This document shows, piece after piece, positions 1 to 7,268 of a stretch of DNA of 10,746 nucleotides. The DNA comes from an uncultured Caulobacteraceae bacterium (GTDB lineage: Bacteria; Pseudomonadota; Alphaproteobacteria; Caulobacterales; Caulobacteraceae), in contig CAMLRH010000062.1 of NCBI GenBank assembly GCA_946482375.1, forward strand, positions 1-10,746, written 5' to 3'. The notes beneath the pieces were generated by a model, which worked only from the letters and a program-made list of their open reading frames with translations, had not been told where the DNA came from and ran no database searches. Position 1 is the first letter of the stretch, and every line of letters begins with the position of its first letter. A program made the translations under genes and the position numbers.

Positions 1-550
1 ACTGGCAGCCGGTCTCGCGCATGGCGCCTTCGAAGACCACGCCGCAGATCGACTTGGGGTAACCCGGATGGCGCAGCCGGTTGATCACCGTCTGGGCGAC
101 CGCCTGCTGGCCCTTCAGGGGCTCGGTGGCGGCCTCGTAGTAGATGGCCTGCGTCAGGCATTGCAGCGCCTGCGTCCGGTCGGCCTTGCTGGCCTTGAGA
201 TGGAAGGGTCTGGCCGGTGGCGGCGGCTCCAGCGCGCCAGGGTCGAGCGCGTTGACCAGCCTCGCGTCATCGCCCTCCAGCACCACCCCGAGCGACGGCA
301 GGGTGGTCAGGTCGATCACCTCCCACCCCGGCGTTCGGCCCCAGTAGTCCTGTCGCCGTCCGGGCATGTGCCGCGAGGCCAGCGCCAGCATGGCCGGGTC
401 CATGTCGGCGGAAACCCGCCGCATCGCCGACGACGAATAACCGCGCGCGACCGCCGCCACGCCCCGCGCCTGGCCATCGCCGCGATGCAGGTACGGCGGG
501 CTCGCGCAGGCGGCCAGCGCCGCCGTCAGCAGGACCGCCGCAAAGCGCAA
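1..550 (-). CDS. SleB-family cell wall hydrolase, lipoprotein, 3' end cut by window edge
   Basis: Read on the minus strand; 183 codons are visible and the C-terminal end lies beyond base 1. The first residues, MRFAAVLLTAALAACASPP, form a lipoprotein signal peptide with lipobox LAAC and lipidated Cys15. From about residue 127 the protein matches the Hydrolase_2 (SleB/CwlJ) domain: ALQCLTQAIYYEA, then GQQAVAQTVINRLRHPGYPK and ICGVVFEGA. Glu139 in YYEA is the expected catalytic acid. The family cleaves peptidoglycan, and here it should act from a membrane anchor in the periplasm. The start is TTG at 550-548, one base after the dps stop, with GGGAAG just upstream. An in-frame ATG at 598-596, inside dps, would add 16 residues and is a real alternative. 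It is probably co-transcribed with dps. The domain call is firm; the start is uncertain. Confidence 0.85.
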   Translation of the reverse strand, partial: MRFAAVLLTAALAACASPPYLHRGDGQARGVAAVARGYSSSAMRRVSADMDPAMLALASRHMPGRRQDYWGRTPGWEVIDLTTLPSLGVVLEGDDARLVNALDPGALEPPPPARPFHLKASKADRTQALQCLTQAIYYEAATEPLKGQQAVAQTVINRLRHPGYPKSICGVVFEGAMRETGCQ

Positions 551-551
551 G

Positions 552-1022
552 CTACTTCCCGCCCAGCGTCGAGCGCAGCATCCAGGCGTGCTTCTCATGC
601 GCCTGGAAGCGCTGGGTGATGAGGTCCATCGTCGCCTGGTCGCCCGCCTTCTCGGCGGCGGGGAAGATCTCGCGGGCCGTGCGGCAGACGGTTTCGTTGT
701 CGCGCTTCAACTCGTCGACCATCGACTCCCACTCGGACTCCGGGTTGCCGTCGCGGATCGAGGTCAGGTTGCCGAACGACTGCGGGGCGAGTTCGCCCAG
801 CGCGCGGATGCGTTCGGCAAGCTCGTCCAGCGCCGCCCACTCCTCGTTGTACTGGTCCATGAACAGCCCGTGCAGCGAGGCGAAGTGCGGCCCGCGCACG
901 TTCCAGTGGTAGCCGTGGGTCTTCAGGTAGACGGCGTAGGTGTCGGCCAGCAGGCGCGACAGCCCGGCGGCCACCTCGGCGCGGTCCTCGGGGCTGAAAC
1001 CGGTATCAATTGTTGCCGCCAT
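552..1022 (-). CDS. dps: Dps/ferritin-like DNA protection protein
   Basis: This 156-residue protein is of normal length for Dps, the dodecameric mini-ferritin that oxidises and stores iron with peroxide and shields DNA in starvation or oxidative stress. The signature block is THGYHWNVRG (H39), then LHGLFMDQY (H51), then DELAERIRALG (D66, E70). These match the inter-subunit ferroxidase ligands of E. coli Dps (H51, H63, D78, E82). The fifth ligand position (E. coli D67) is Met55 here, with Asp56 next to it. The C-terminal RFQAHEKHAWMLRS is typical of this subgroup. There is no long Lys-rich N-terminal tail, so DNA binding, if any, would rely on other surfaces. ATG at 1022 has a strong AGGAGAGG site (1026-1033). 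It is the first gene of a two-gene unit with the SleB-type lipoprotein. Confidence 0.95.
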   Translation of the reverse strand: MAATIDTGFSPEDRAEVAAGLSRLLADTYAVYLKTHGYHWNVRGPHFASLHGLFMDQYNEEWAALDELAERIRALGELAPQSFGNLTSIRDGNPESEWESMVDELKRDNETVCRTAREIFPAAEKAGDQATMDLITQRFQAHEKHAWMLRSTLGGK

Positions 1023-1047
1023 GATCCTCTCCTTCGCTTGCGCGCTT

Positions 1048-1075
1048 TAGTTAGGCTCGGCCATGATCCTGACAA
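1048..1075 (-). promoter_or_regulatory. Putative sigma70-type promoter for dps
   Basis: On the minus strand TTGTCA (1075-1070) is followed after 16 bases by TAACTA (1053-1048), 25 bases before the dps start codon. The -35 is 5/6 to consensus and the -10 is moderate. It lies in the 107-base gap between the divergent dps and kinase reading frames and is the best promoter-like pair seen there. No OxyR or Fur-like box was recognised. This is inference from matching by eye. Confidence 0.4.
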
Positions 1076-1116
1076 GATGCGCGGACCGGGCGCCGAGGCA
1101 ACGCGCGACGACGAAA

Positions 1117-1132
1117 AAAGAGGACTGGGCTG
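1117..1132 (+). promoter_or_regulatory. Ribosome binding site followed by possible CTG start of the histidine kinase
   Basis: An AAGAGGA purine run (1118-1124) lies about 6 bases before CTG at 1130-1132. The CTG is in frame with the kinase, and the frame stays open from the TGA at 1070. The 25 codons between CTG 1130 and GTG 1205 read like real protein (SPIRPETLGERLIPERPGW, then LRALLV) and complete a first membrane segment. No ATG, GTG or TTG occurs in frame in this stretch, and GTG 1205 has no recognisable ribosome site. Confidence 0.4.
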
Positions 1133-1204
1133 TCTCCGATCCGTCCCGAAACGCTGGGCGAGCGGCTGATACCTGAGCGGCCGGGGTGGCTTCGCGCGCT
1201 TCTG

Positions 1205-3514
1205 GTGACCTTTGTCCTGCTCTGCGCGGCGGTGGCGGCGCGGCTGCTGATCCTGCCCGAGCACAACGCCATCTATCCGGGCGCCCCCTTCTTCCCGGCG
1301 CTGACCATCGCCGCGGTCTACGCCGGCTGGCGGTGGGGCCTCGTGGCGACCGTGGTCGGTGTCGGCGTGCTCTTCGTCATGCGCGTCCTGATGGGCGAGA
1401 CGTGGACGGAGGCCGACCTGACGGGGCTGGCGCTGTTCGCCGCCTCGGCGCTCGCCTGCGTGCTGATCGCCGCGACCTTGCGCGCGGCGGTGCTGCGCCT
1501 GCGCGAACTCGGCCGCGAACGAGACGCGACCCAGGCCGACCTCGCCCGGACGGAGCGGCGGCTGCAGCTGGCGCAGGATGTCGGTGGCGTCGGTCTGTGG
1601 GACTGGGACCTGAAGACCGGCGTCGGCTACTGGTCGGACGCGGTCTACCGCAACCTCGACCTCGACCCGCGAACCAAGCCGGACATGGAGGCCATGTTCG
1701 CGCAGATCCATCCCGACGACCGCGACCGGGTGCGCAAGGTCAACGCGGCCGCCCGGCGCGGGCGCATGGATCCGGTCGAGTATCGCGTCCTGCTGCCCGA
1801 CGGGACCGTGCGCTGGCTGCTGTCGCGGGGCGACGTGCTGACCGACGAGGCAGGCGTTCCCGCCCGCGCCGTCGGCGTCAATATCGACGTCACCGACCGG
1901 GTGCTGGCCGAGGAGGCGGTGCGCGAGAGCGAGGCGCGGTTCCGGGCGCTGGCCGACAGCGCCCCGGCGCTGATGTGGGTGTCACGCGTCGGCGGGGCGA
2001 GGGACTTCGTGAACCACGCCTACCACGCCTTCGCGGGCGGCGGTTACGAAGAGGTGCTGAACCTCGACTGGCGGGAGCGGCTGGATCCCGATGACCTGCC
2101 GCGCATCCTCAAGGAGCAGGTGGCCGGCGAGACCTCGCGCAAGCCGTTCAGCCTCGAGGCTCGCTACAAGCGCGCCGACGGCGAGTGGCGCTGGCTGAAG
2201 TCCTACTCGCAGCCGCGCTACGACCCCGGCGGCGAGTTCGCCGGCTTCATCGGCATCGCCTTCGACGTCACCGAGGCCAAGCAGGTCGAGCACGACCTGA
2301 CCCGCATCAACGACCTGCTCGCCGAGCGGGTCGAGGCGGCGCTGGCCGAGCGCGACGAGGTCCAGGCCCAGCTCGCCCAGAGTCAGAAGCTCGAGGCGTT
2401 GGGCCAGCTGACCGGCGGGGTGGCGCACGATTTCAACAACCTGCTGACGGTGATCATCGGTGCGCTCGACATCCTCCAGCGACACCCGGACGACCCCGAC
2501 CGCAACAAGCGCCTGACCGAAGCGGCGCTGGCGGCCTCGCGCCGGGGCGAGCGGCTGACCCAGCAACTGCTGGCCTTCTCCCGCCGCCAGCCGCTGCGGC
2601 CCGAGATCGCCTGTATCGACGCTATGCTGCGCGAGAACGAGACCCTCTACCGCCGGGCCGTCGGCGAGGCCGTGGAGTTCACGCTGAACCTCGGCGCGTG
2701 GGATGCCTGCGCGCGGGTGGATGTCGCCCAGTTCGAGGCGGCGTTCGTGAACCTGCTGGTCAACGCCCGCGACGCCCTGCCCGGCGGGGCCGGCCGCGTG
2801 GAGGTGGAGACCGACCGGCGTAAGCTGGACGAGCCCCGCTCCGGCGCGCCGGCTGGCGAGTACCTTGCGGTGGCCGTGCGCGACACTGGCGTCGGCATGC
2901 TGCCGGAAACCATCGAGCGGGTCTTCGAGCCCTTCTTCACCACCAAGGCCATGGGCAAGGGCACGGGGCTGGGCCTCTCCCAGGTCTACGGCTTCGTCCG
3001 GCAGACCGGCGGCGGGGTGGAAATCGACAGCGCGCCCGGCCGTGGCACGACGGTGACCATGCTCTTGCCCTTCACGGCCGAGACGGCGCGCGAAGCCGAC
3101 GAGAGGAGCCCCCGTCGCGACGACCAGGAGCCGCTGACCGTGCTGCTGGTCGAGGACGACCCCGAGGTCGGCGACCTGGTCGAAGCCATGCTGCAGGAAC
3201 TCGGTCACGCCGTGGTACGGGCCGACACCACCGAGGCGGCGCTGAAGGTCGCCGGGCGCGACCCCTCCATCGACCTCGTCCTAACCGATGTCATCATGCC
3301 GGGCGGGCGCACCGGCGTGGACCTCGCCGTGGCGCTCACGTCCAGACGACCGGGGCTCCCGGTCGTGCTGAGTTCCGGCTTCACCGGCGAGGCGCTGGCC
3401 GACGCCGAGGCCGCGCCGTGGCCTCTGCTGCGCAAGCCCTACGCGGTCGACGAACTGGCCGAGGCCATCGCCGTGGCGGTCCACAATCCGGCCACCCGCG
3501 CCGCCGGAATCTGA
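1205..3514 (+). CDS. Membrane PAS-PAS hybrid sensor histidine kinase with C-terminal receiver
   Basis: 769 residues from GTG 1205, or about 794 if translation starts at CTG 1130. The N-terminus has three or four hydrophobic segments (residues 1-17, 28-41, 44-63, 72-92) and resembles DUF4118-like sensor membrane domains. Two PAS domains follow (about 120-235 and 242-368), each ending in a DVT(D/E) motif. Next come a coiled linker, a HisKA domain with GGVAHDFNNLL (phospho-acceptor His408), and a HATPase with N box NLLVNARDAL (Asn520), DTGVGM (Asp560) and GKGTGLGL (584-591). The C-terminus is a receiver with acidic pair E650-D651-D652, phospho-acceptor Asp695 in LTDVIMPG and Lys744 in LRKPYA. 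All key residues are present, so it should be active in phosphorelay. No partner regulator or phosphotransferase lies beside it, and the signal is unknown. The PAS domains show no heme or flavin motif that I can identify. Confidence 0.93.
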   Translation: MTFVLLCAAVAARLLILPEHNAIYPGAPFFPALTIAAVYAGWRWGLVATVVGVGVLFVMRVLMGETWTEADLTGLALFAASALACVLIAATLRAAVLRLRELGRERDATQADLARTERRLQLAQDVGGVGLWDWDLKTGVGYWSDAVYRNLDLDPRTKPDMEAMFAQIHPDDRDRVRKVNAAARRGRMDPVEYRVLLPDGTVRWLLSRGDVLTDEAGVPARAVGVNIDVTDRVLAEEAVRESEARFRALADSAPALMWVSRVGGARDFVNHAYHAFAGGGYEEVLNLDWRERLDPDDLPRILKEQVAGETSRKPFSLEARYKRADGEWRWLKSYSQPRYDPGGEFAGFIGIAFDVTEAKQVEHDLTRINDLLAERVEAALAERDEVQAQLAQSQKLEALGQLTGGVAHDFNNLLTVIIGALDILQRHPDDPDRNKRLTEAALAASRRGERLTQQLLAFSRRQPLRPEIACIDAMLRENETLYRRAVGEAVEFTLNLGAWDACARVDVAQFEAAFVNLLVNARDALPGGAGRVEVETDRRKLDEPRSGAPAGEYLAVAVRDTGVGMLPETIERVFEPFFTTKAMGKGTGLGLSQVYGFVRQTGGGVEIDSAPGRGTTVTMLLPFTAETAREADERSPRRDDQEPLTVLLVEDDPEVGDLVEAMLQELGHAVVRADTTEAALKVAGRDPSIDLVLTDVIMPGGRTGVDLAVALTSRRPGLPVVLSSGFTGEALADAEAAPWPLLRKPYAVDELAEAIAVAVHNPATRAAGI

Positions 3515-3551
3515 GCCGTTCCAGCCTTGCATCCCGCCCGGCTTCCGGCTG

Positions 3552-3610
3552 TCCCCGCGAAGGCGGGGATCCAAGCTGAGCCGCCCTATGGGTCCCCGCC
3601 TTCGCGGGGA
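3552..3610 (+). repeat. REP-like palindrome pair, tail to tail
   Basis: Two 18-base hairpin units, TCCCCGCGAAGGCGGGGA (3552-3569) and its exact reverse complement (3593-3610), are separated by 23 bases. Each folds into a 7-bp stem with a 4-base loop, and the pair can form a larger cruciform. The flanks are GGATCCA on unit 1 and GGACCCA plus TCATCC on unit 2 read in reverse. They match the flanks of the pair at 8564-8693, so the two loci belong to one repeat family. It sits just after the kinase stop codon. There is no U-tract, so it is not a classical terminator, although it could protect the transcript end. Confidence 0.8.
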
Positions 3611-3637
3611 TGAGCGGGGCCGAATCTTGTACAGCTC

Positions 3638-3666
3638 TTGGCGGACCGGCCCGAAGGGTTTATATA
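3638..3666 (+). promoter_or_regulatory. Putative nadA promoter
   Basis: TTGGCG (3638-3643) and TATATA (3661-3666) are separated by exactly 17 bases. Transcription would begin near 3673, giving a leader of about 110 bases before nadA. This TA-rich element stands out in GC-rich surroundings. It lies immediately upstream of the first palindromic operator, which would cover about +5 to +25. Confidence 0.55.
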
Positions 3667-3676
3667 GACATTCGGG

Positions 3677-3697
3677 TTATGCTCAAACGTAGCATAA
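3677..3697 (+). promoter_or_regulatory. Palindromic operator 1 of the nad operon
   Basis: TTATGCT-N7-AGCATAA is a perfect 7-bp inverted repeat over 21 bp. It shares 8 bases (ATGCTCAA) and the right arm (AGCATAA) with the second site, and the two align without gaps. Position just downstream of the -10 fits a repressor site. In alphaproteobacteria the predicted regulator of nadABC is NadQ; I cannot verify from here that this is its motif. Confidence 0.65.
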
Positions 3698-3703
3698 CTT
3701 GTC

Positions 3704-3740
3704 GCCGGAGAGACCGAGAGGAGCTCGCTCCGGCTTTTTT
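3704..3740 (+). terminator. Intrinsic terminator in the nadA leader (candidate attenuator)
   Basis: GCCGGAG (3704-3710) pairs perfectly with CTCCGGC (3728-3734), and an inner CGAG/CTCG stem (3715-3718 with 3724-3727) closes a 5-base AGGAG loop, leaving a 4-base bulge. Six T residues follow directly (3735-3740). This is a textbook rho-independent terminator for plus-strand transcription. It lies downstream of the best nadA promoter and upstream of the nadA start. It would therefore cut off nadA transcription unless read through, or else it insulates nadA from upstream transcription if the true promoter is elsewhere. Confidence 0.7.
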
Positions 3741-3750
3741 CAGGCTCCGA

Positions 3751-3771
3751 AAATGCTCAATTTGAGCATAA
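3751..3771 (+). promoter_or_regulatory. Palindromic operator 2 of the nad operon
   Basis: ATGCTCAA-T-TTGAGCAT (3753-3769) is a perfect 8-bp inverted repeat around one central base, and it continues into the same AGCATAA right arm as operator 1. Centres of the two sites (3687 and 3761) are 74 bp apart, close to seven helical turns, which would suit a looping or cooperative dimer. It ends just before the nadA ribosome site (GGAGAG, 3773-3778). Confidence 0.65.
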
Positions 3772-3782
3772 TGGAGAGTGGC

Positions 3783-4868
3783 ATGGCTGACGGTTCGATC
3801 AATCTGGCGTTCACGCCGCAAGTCGAGGCGAGCACGGCTGCTCTCTGGGAGAAGGTCCGCGCCCACGTCACGCCGATGGAATGGCGGCTGCAGGCCCCCC
3901 TGATCGCCGAGATCAACCGGATCAAGCGCGAGAAGAACGCCGTCATCCTCGCCCACAACTACATGACGCCCGAGATCTTCCACGGCGTCGGAGACTACGT
4001 CGGCGACAGCCTGGGCCTGGCGCGCGAGGCGGCGAGGTCGGACGCGAAGATCATCGTCCAGGCCGGCGTGCACTTCATGGCCGAGACCTCGAAAGTGCTG
4101 GCGCCCGAGAAGACGGTGCTGATCCCCGACCTGCGCGCCGGCTGCTCGCTGGCGAGCTCGATCACCGGCGCCGACGTGCGTCTGATCAAGCAGCGCTACC
4201 CCGGCGTGCCGGTGGTGACCTACGTCAACACCACCGCCGAGGTGAAGGCCGAGACCGACATCTGCTGCACCAGCGCCAACGCCGTGCAGGTGGTCGAATG
4301 GGCCGCGAAGGAATGGGGGACCGACAAGGTCATCCTCATCCCCGACGAGTTCCTGGCCCGCAACGTCGCCCGCCAGACCGAGGTGAAGATCATCGCCTGG
4401 GCCGGCCGCTGCGAGGTGCACGAGCGCTTCACAGCGCAGGACATCCTCGACATCCGCGAGGCCTATCCGAACGCCGAAGTCCTTGCTCACCCCGAATGCC
4501 CGGCCGAAGTGCTGGAGGTGGCCGACTTCGCCGGCTCGACGGCGGCGATGAGCAACTACGTGATGCAGCGCAAGCCCAGGCAGGTGGTGCTGATCACCGA
4601 GTGCTCGATGGCCGACAACGTCGCCGTCGACGCCAAGGAGACGGAATTCGTTCGGCCCTGCAACCTGTGCCCGCACATGAAGCGGATCAGCCTCGAGAAC
4701 ATCTACGAGTCGCTGGTGCATGAGCGCTACGAGGTGACGGTCGACCCGGCCGTGATCGAGCGCGCGCGCCTGGCCGTGCAGCGCATGATCGACCTGCCGC
4801 CGCCCGCGACCCCGGCGCGCTACGACCTGGTGAAGGCCAAGCATCATGTGGACGTGGAGCTGATCTAG
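3783..4868 (+). CDS. nadA: Quinolinate synthase A
   Basis: This 361-residue [4Fe-4S] enzyme condenses iminoaspartate with dihydroxyacetone phosphate to quinolinate in the cytoplasm. Motifs include [13 protein letters not shown] near the N-terminus, [10 protein letters not shown] (Cys121), [18 protein letters not shown] (Cys239) and [10 protein letters not shown] (Cys293, Cys296). Cys121, Cys239 and Cys296 correspond to the three cluster ligands of the family. The start chosen is ATG 3783, because GGAGAG (3773-3778) sits at correct spacing. In-frame ATGs at 3753 and 3771 lack a ribosome site, and 3753 falls inside operator 2. The gene ends in TAGTG, sharing one base with the nadB start, so translation of nadA and nadB is likely coupled. 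It is the first gene of the operon and carries the regulated leader. Confidence 0.97.
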   Translation: MADGSINLAFTPQVEASTAALWEKVRAHVTPMEWRLQAPLIAEINRIKREKNAVILAHNYMTPEIFHGVGDYVGDSLGLAREAARSDAKIIVQAGVHFMAETSKVLAPEKTVLIPDLRAGCSLASSITGADVRLIKQRYPGVPVVTYVNTTAEVKAETDICCTSANAVQVVEWAAKEWGTDKVILIPDEFLARNVARQTEVKIIAWAGRCEVHERFTAQDILDIREAYPNAEVLAHPECPAEVLEVADFAGSTAAMSNYVMQRKPRQVVLITECSMADNVAVDAKETEFVRPCNLCPHMKRISLENIYESLVHERYEVTVDPAVIERARLAVQRMIDLPPPATPARYDLVKAKHHVDVELI

Positions 4869-6391
4869 TGGAGCTCATCCGTCACGACGGTGTGCTGATC
4901 CTCGGCGGCGGGCTTGCGGGCCTGTCGGCGGCGATCGCGGCCGCGCCACGGAAGGCGCTGGTGCTCACCGCCGCCCCGATCGCGCAGGGCTGCTCGTCAT
5001 CTTGGGCGCAGGGCGGCATGGCGGTCGCTGTCGGCGAGGACGACGATCCGGCGCTGCACGCGGCCGACACGGTCGCGGCGGGCGCCGGGCTGGTCGACGC
5101 CGACATGGCGCAATTGCTGGCCGAGGAAGGCCCCGCCGCTGTTCATCGCCTGGCGGAGCTTGGCGCGCCCTTCGACCGCGACGAGGCCGGCGCCTTCGCC
5201 CAGAGCCTCGAAGCCGCGCACTCGAAGGCTCGCGTCGCCCGGGTGAAGGGCGATCAGGCCGGCAAGGCGATCATGGACGCTGTCGCGGCATACGCGCTCG
5301 CCTCCAAGCACATCGAAATTCGACCCAACACCCGGGCACGCGCCCTGCTTCAGGACGCCGAAGGCCGCGTGCGCGGCGTGATTGCCGACATCGACGGCCG
5401 GCTCGTCCGCATCATCGCGCCGGCGACGGTGCTGGCCACCGGCGGGCTCGGCGGTCTCTACGCCGAGACGACAGTGCCGGCCGAAGTGCGCGGCGAAGGC
5501 CTCGGCCTGGCCGCGCTGGCCGGCGCGGTCGTCGCCGATCCGGAATTCGTCCAGTTCCACCCGACCGCCATCGACATCGGCCGCGATCCCGCGCCGCTGG
5601 CCACCGAAGCCTTGCGCGGCGAAGGCGCCGTGCTGATCAACGATGCGGGCGAGGCCTTCATGGGCCGCTACCACCCCGCCGCCGAGCTGGCGCCGCGCGA
5701 TGTCGTGGCCCGCGCCATCCACGCCCAGCGCGAGGCGGGCTTCGGCGCCTTCCTCGATGCGACGCAAGCGGTCGGCAAGCGCTTCCCCGAGGAATTCCCG
5801 GCCGTCTTCGCCGCCTGCCTGAGCGGCGGCGTCGACCCCCGCGTGCAGCCGATCCCGGTCGCGCCGGCCTGCCACTACCACATGGGCGGCGTGGCCACGG
5901 ACGCCGACGGCGCGACCTCGCTGGCGGGCCTGTTCGCGGCGGGCGAAGTCGCCTCGACGGGCGTGCATGGCGCCAATCGCCTCGCCTCCAACTCGCTGCT
6001 GGAAGCCGCCGTGTTCGGCGCCCGCGCGGGCAAGGCGGCCGCCGCGTTCCGCGACCCGAAGACCGCGCCGCTGGCCGCCCATCCCCTGCCCGACCTGCCG
6101 CCGCTCGCCCTGCAACGGCTGCGTCAGGCGATGGGCCGCCACGCAGGCGTCATGCGCGACGCAGCTGGGCTGGCGAAGCTGAACGCCGAGATCGACGCCC
6201 TGAAGGCGCAGTACGGGACGGGTCCGGTGCTGGCGACCGCCGCGCTGGTCGCCCAGTGCGCGCTGGAGCGACGCGAGAGCCGGGGCGCCCATTTCCGCAC
6301 CGACTTCCCCTCGCCCGAAGCCCCCGCGCGCACCTTCACCACGCTGGCAGAAGCCGAGGCGCGCCGCGCGCTCCGTTACGCGGCCGAATGA
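4868..6391 (+). CDS. nadB: L-aspartate oxidase
   Basis: This 507-residue flavoprotein oxidises L-aspartate to iminoaspartate, the substrate of NadA. The N-terminal FAD-binding fold shows [13 protein letters not shown] (GGGLAG at 13-18) and [14 protein letters not shown] (43-56). The succinate-dehydrogenase-like catalytic domain has Glu115 in LEAAHS, His231 in QFHPTA, Arg277 in [11 protein letters not shown] and His336 in CHYHMGG; these correspond to E121, H244, R290 and H351 of the E. coli enzyme. [20 protein letters not shown] is the conserved second FAD segment. The helical C-terminal region is shorter than in E. coli (540 aa). It starts at GTG 4868, overlapping the nadA stop, and ends in ATGA with nadC. 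The three overlapping genes form one transcription unit. Confidence 0.97.
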   Translation: MELIRHDGVLILGGGLAGLSAAIAAAPRKALVLTAAPIAQGCSSSWAQGGMAVAVGEDDDPALHAADTVAAGAGLVDADMAQLLAEEGPAAVHRLAELGAPFDRDEAGAFAQSLEAAHSKARVARVKGDQAGKAIMDAVAAYALASKHIEIRPNTRARALLQDAEGRVRGVIADIDGRLVRIIAPATVLATGGLGGLYAETTVPAEVRGEGLGLAALAGAVVADPEFVQFHPTAIDIGRDPAPLATEALRGEGAVLINDAGEAFMGRYHPAAELAPRDVVARAIHAQREAGFGAFLDATQAVGKRFPEEFPAVFAACLSGGVDPRVQPIPVAPACHYHMGGVATDADGATSLAGLFAAGEVASTGVHGANRLASNSLLEAAVFGARAGKAAAAFRDPKTAPLAAHPLPDLPPLALQRLRQAMGRHAGVMRDAAGLAKLNAEIDALKAQYGTGPVLATAALVAQCALERRESRGAHFRTDFPSPEAPARTFTTLAEAEARRALRYAAE

Positions 6392-7233
6392 CACCCGCCC
6401 CGCCCGACGCCCTGATCGAGCCCGTCGTCCGCGCCGCGCTCGCCGAAGACCTTGGCCGCGCGGGGGATGTGACCTCGCTGGCCACCATCGACGCCGACGC
6501 GCGGTTCGCCGCCGTTTTCGCGGCGCGCAAGGATGGCCGCATCGCCGGTCTCGACTGCGCGCGGATCGCGGTGAAGGTGCTTGACCCGTCCGCCACCTTC
6601 GAGATCGTCACGCCGGATGGGTCGGACGCCGAACCGGGCGCCGTGCTGGCGCGGGTGGAGGGCAACGCCCGCGCGCTGCTGTCAGCGGAGCGAGTGGCGC
6701 TGAACCTGCTGCAGCGTCTGTCCGGGGTCGCCACCCTGACCAGGGCCTACGTCCGCGCCATCGAGGGAACGGGCGCTTCGATCACCGACACCCGCAAGAC
6801 CACGCCGGGCCTGCGGGCGCTGGAGAAATACGCCGTCCGCTGCGGCGGCGGGGTCAACCACCGCTTCGGGCTCGATGACGCCATTCTGATCAAGGACAAC
6901 CACATCGCGGCCAGCGGCTCGGTCGGCGAGGCGGTGCGCCGCGCGCGGGCCTTCGCCGGACACCTGATGAAGGTCGAGGTGGAGGTCGACGGGCTCGACC
7001 AGCTGGCCGAAGCGCTGGCCGGCGGGCCTGACGTCATCATGCTCGACAACTTCTCCCTCGAGGACCTGCGCACGGCCGTGCACATGGTCGCCGGTCGCGC
7101 CGTGCTGGAGGCGTCGGGCGGCGTCACGCTCGAGACCGTCCGCGCGATCGCCGATACCGGCGTGAACGTCATCAGCGTCGGCGCGCTTACCCATTCGGCG
7201 CCCGCGCTCGACATAGGGTTGGACGCGGCCTGA
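6388..7233 (+). CDS. nadC: Nicotinate-nucleotide diphosphorylase (quinolinate phosphoribosyltransferase)
   Basis: This 281-residue type II phosphoribosyltransferase converts quinolinate and PRPP to nicotinate mononucleotide, CO2 and pyrophosphate. Signature residues are [12 protein letters not shown] (R136, K137), [11 protein letters not shown] (H158, R159), LIKDNHI (K169, H172), [26 protein letters not shown] and [10 protein letters not shown]. Length and motif order are normal. The start is ATG 6388, which overlaps the nadB TGA in ATGA. The same frame stays open far upstream through nadB, but that is a GC-rich shadow. No terminator follows; the next gene begins 35 bases later, after a strong palindrome, so some read-through into the dioxygenase gene is likely. 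Confidence 0.97.
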   Translation: MTPAPPDALIEPVVRAALAEDLGRAGDVTSLATIDADARFAAVFAARKDGRIAGLDCARIAVKVLDPSATFEIVTPDGSDAEPGAVLARVEGNARALLSAERVALNLLQRLSGVATLTRAYVRAIEGTGASITDTRKTTPGLRALEKYAVRCGGGVNHRFGLDDAILIKDNHIAASGSVGEAVRRARAFAGHLMKVEVEVDGLDQLAEALAGGPDVIMLDNFSLEDLRTAVHMVAGRAVLEASGGVTLETVRAIADTGVNVISVGALTHSAPALDIGLDAA

Positions 7234-7247
7234 TCAGTACCTATCTG
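7219..7247 (+). promoter_or_regulatory. Weak candidate promoter for the dioxygenase gene
   Basis: TTGGAC (7219-7224) and TATCTG (7242-7247) are 17 bases apart. The -10 is poor (3/6), but it overlaps the left arm of the palindrome at 7243-7267, which would fit a repressed promoter. The gene could equally be transcribed as the fourth gene of the nad operon. Confidence 0.3.
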
Positions 7248-7267
7248 CAACTTATGGAGTTGCAGAT
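7243..7267 (+). promoter_or_regulatory. Perfect 10-5-10 inverted repeat over the dioxygenase start region
   Basis: ATCTGCAACT (7243-7252), spacer TATGG (7253-7257) and AGTTGCAGAT (7258-7267) form a perfect inverted repeat ending one base before ATG 7269. As DNA it is a good operator for a dimeric winged-helix or similar regulator. As RNA it is a 10-bp hairpin that would bury the only ribosome-site-like sequence, GGAG (7256-7259). It has no U-tract, so it is not a terminator. The regulator is not encoded nearby. Confidence 0.7.
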
Positions 7268-7268
7268 T

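Noticed and set aside
3552..3610. Hairpins after the kinase gene as a rho-independent terminator
   Set aside because: Neither hairpin is followed by a U-tract on either strand; shape and flanks fit a REP-like pair instead.
3679..3765. A 28-codon open frame in the nadA leader spanning the terminator, a possible leader peptide
   Set aside because: It has no ribosome site, its ATG is part of operator 1, and its composition gives no link to NAD or its precursors. It is not excluded, but not supported.
3699..3782. N-terminal extension of NadA from TTG 3699 or ATG 3753/3771
   Set aside because: The extension would translate the terminator and operator 2; these starts lack ribosome sites, whereas ATG 3783 has GGAGAG at proper spacing.
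3660..4847. Long minus-strand open frame opposite nadA
   Set aside because: It is a GC-rich shadow of a confidently identified gene; its translation is low in complexity, rich in His, Gly, Asp and Arg, and has no recognisable domain.
5002..6387. Upstream extension of the nadC frame through nadB
   Set aside because: It overlaps nadB in another frame and reads as Arg-rich non-protein; NadC homologues begin at the ATG in the ATGA overlap at 6388.
4997..6394. Long minus-strand open frame opposite nadB
   Set aside because: Shadow frame caused by codon bias of nadB; no plausible start signal or domain.
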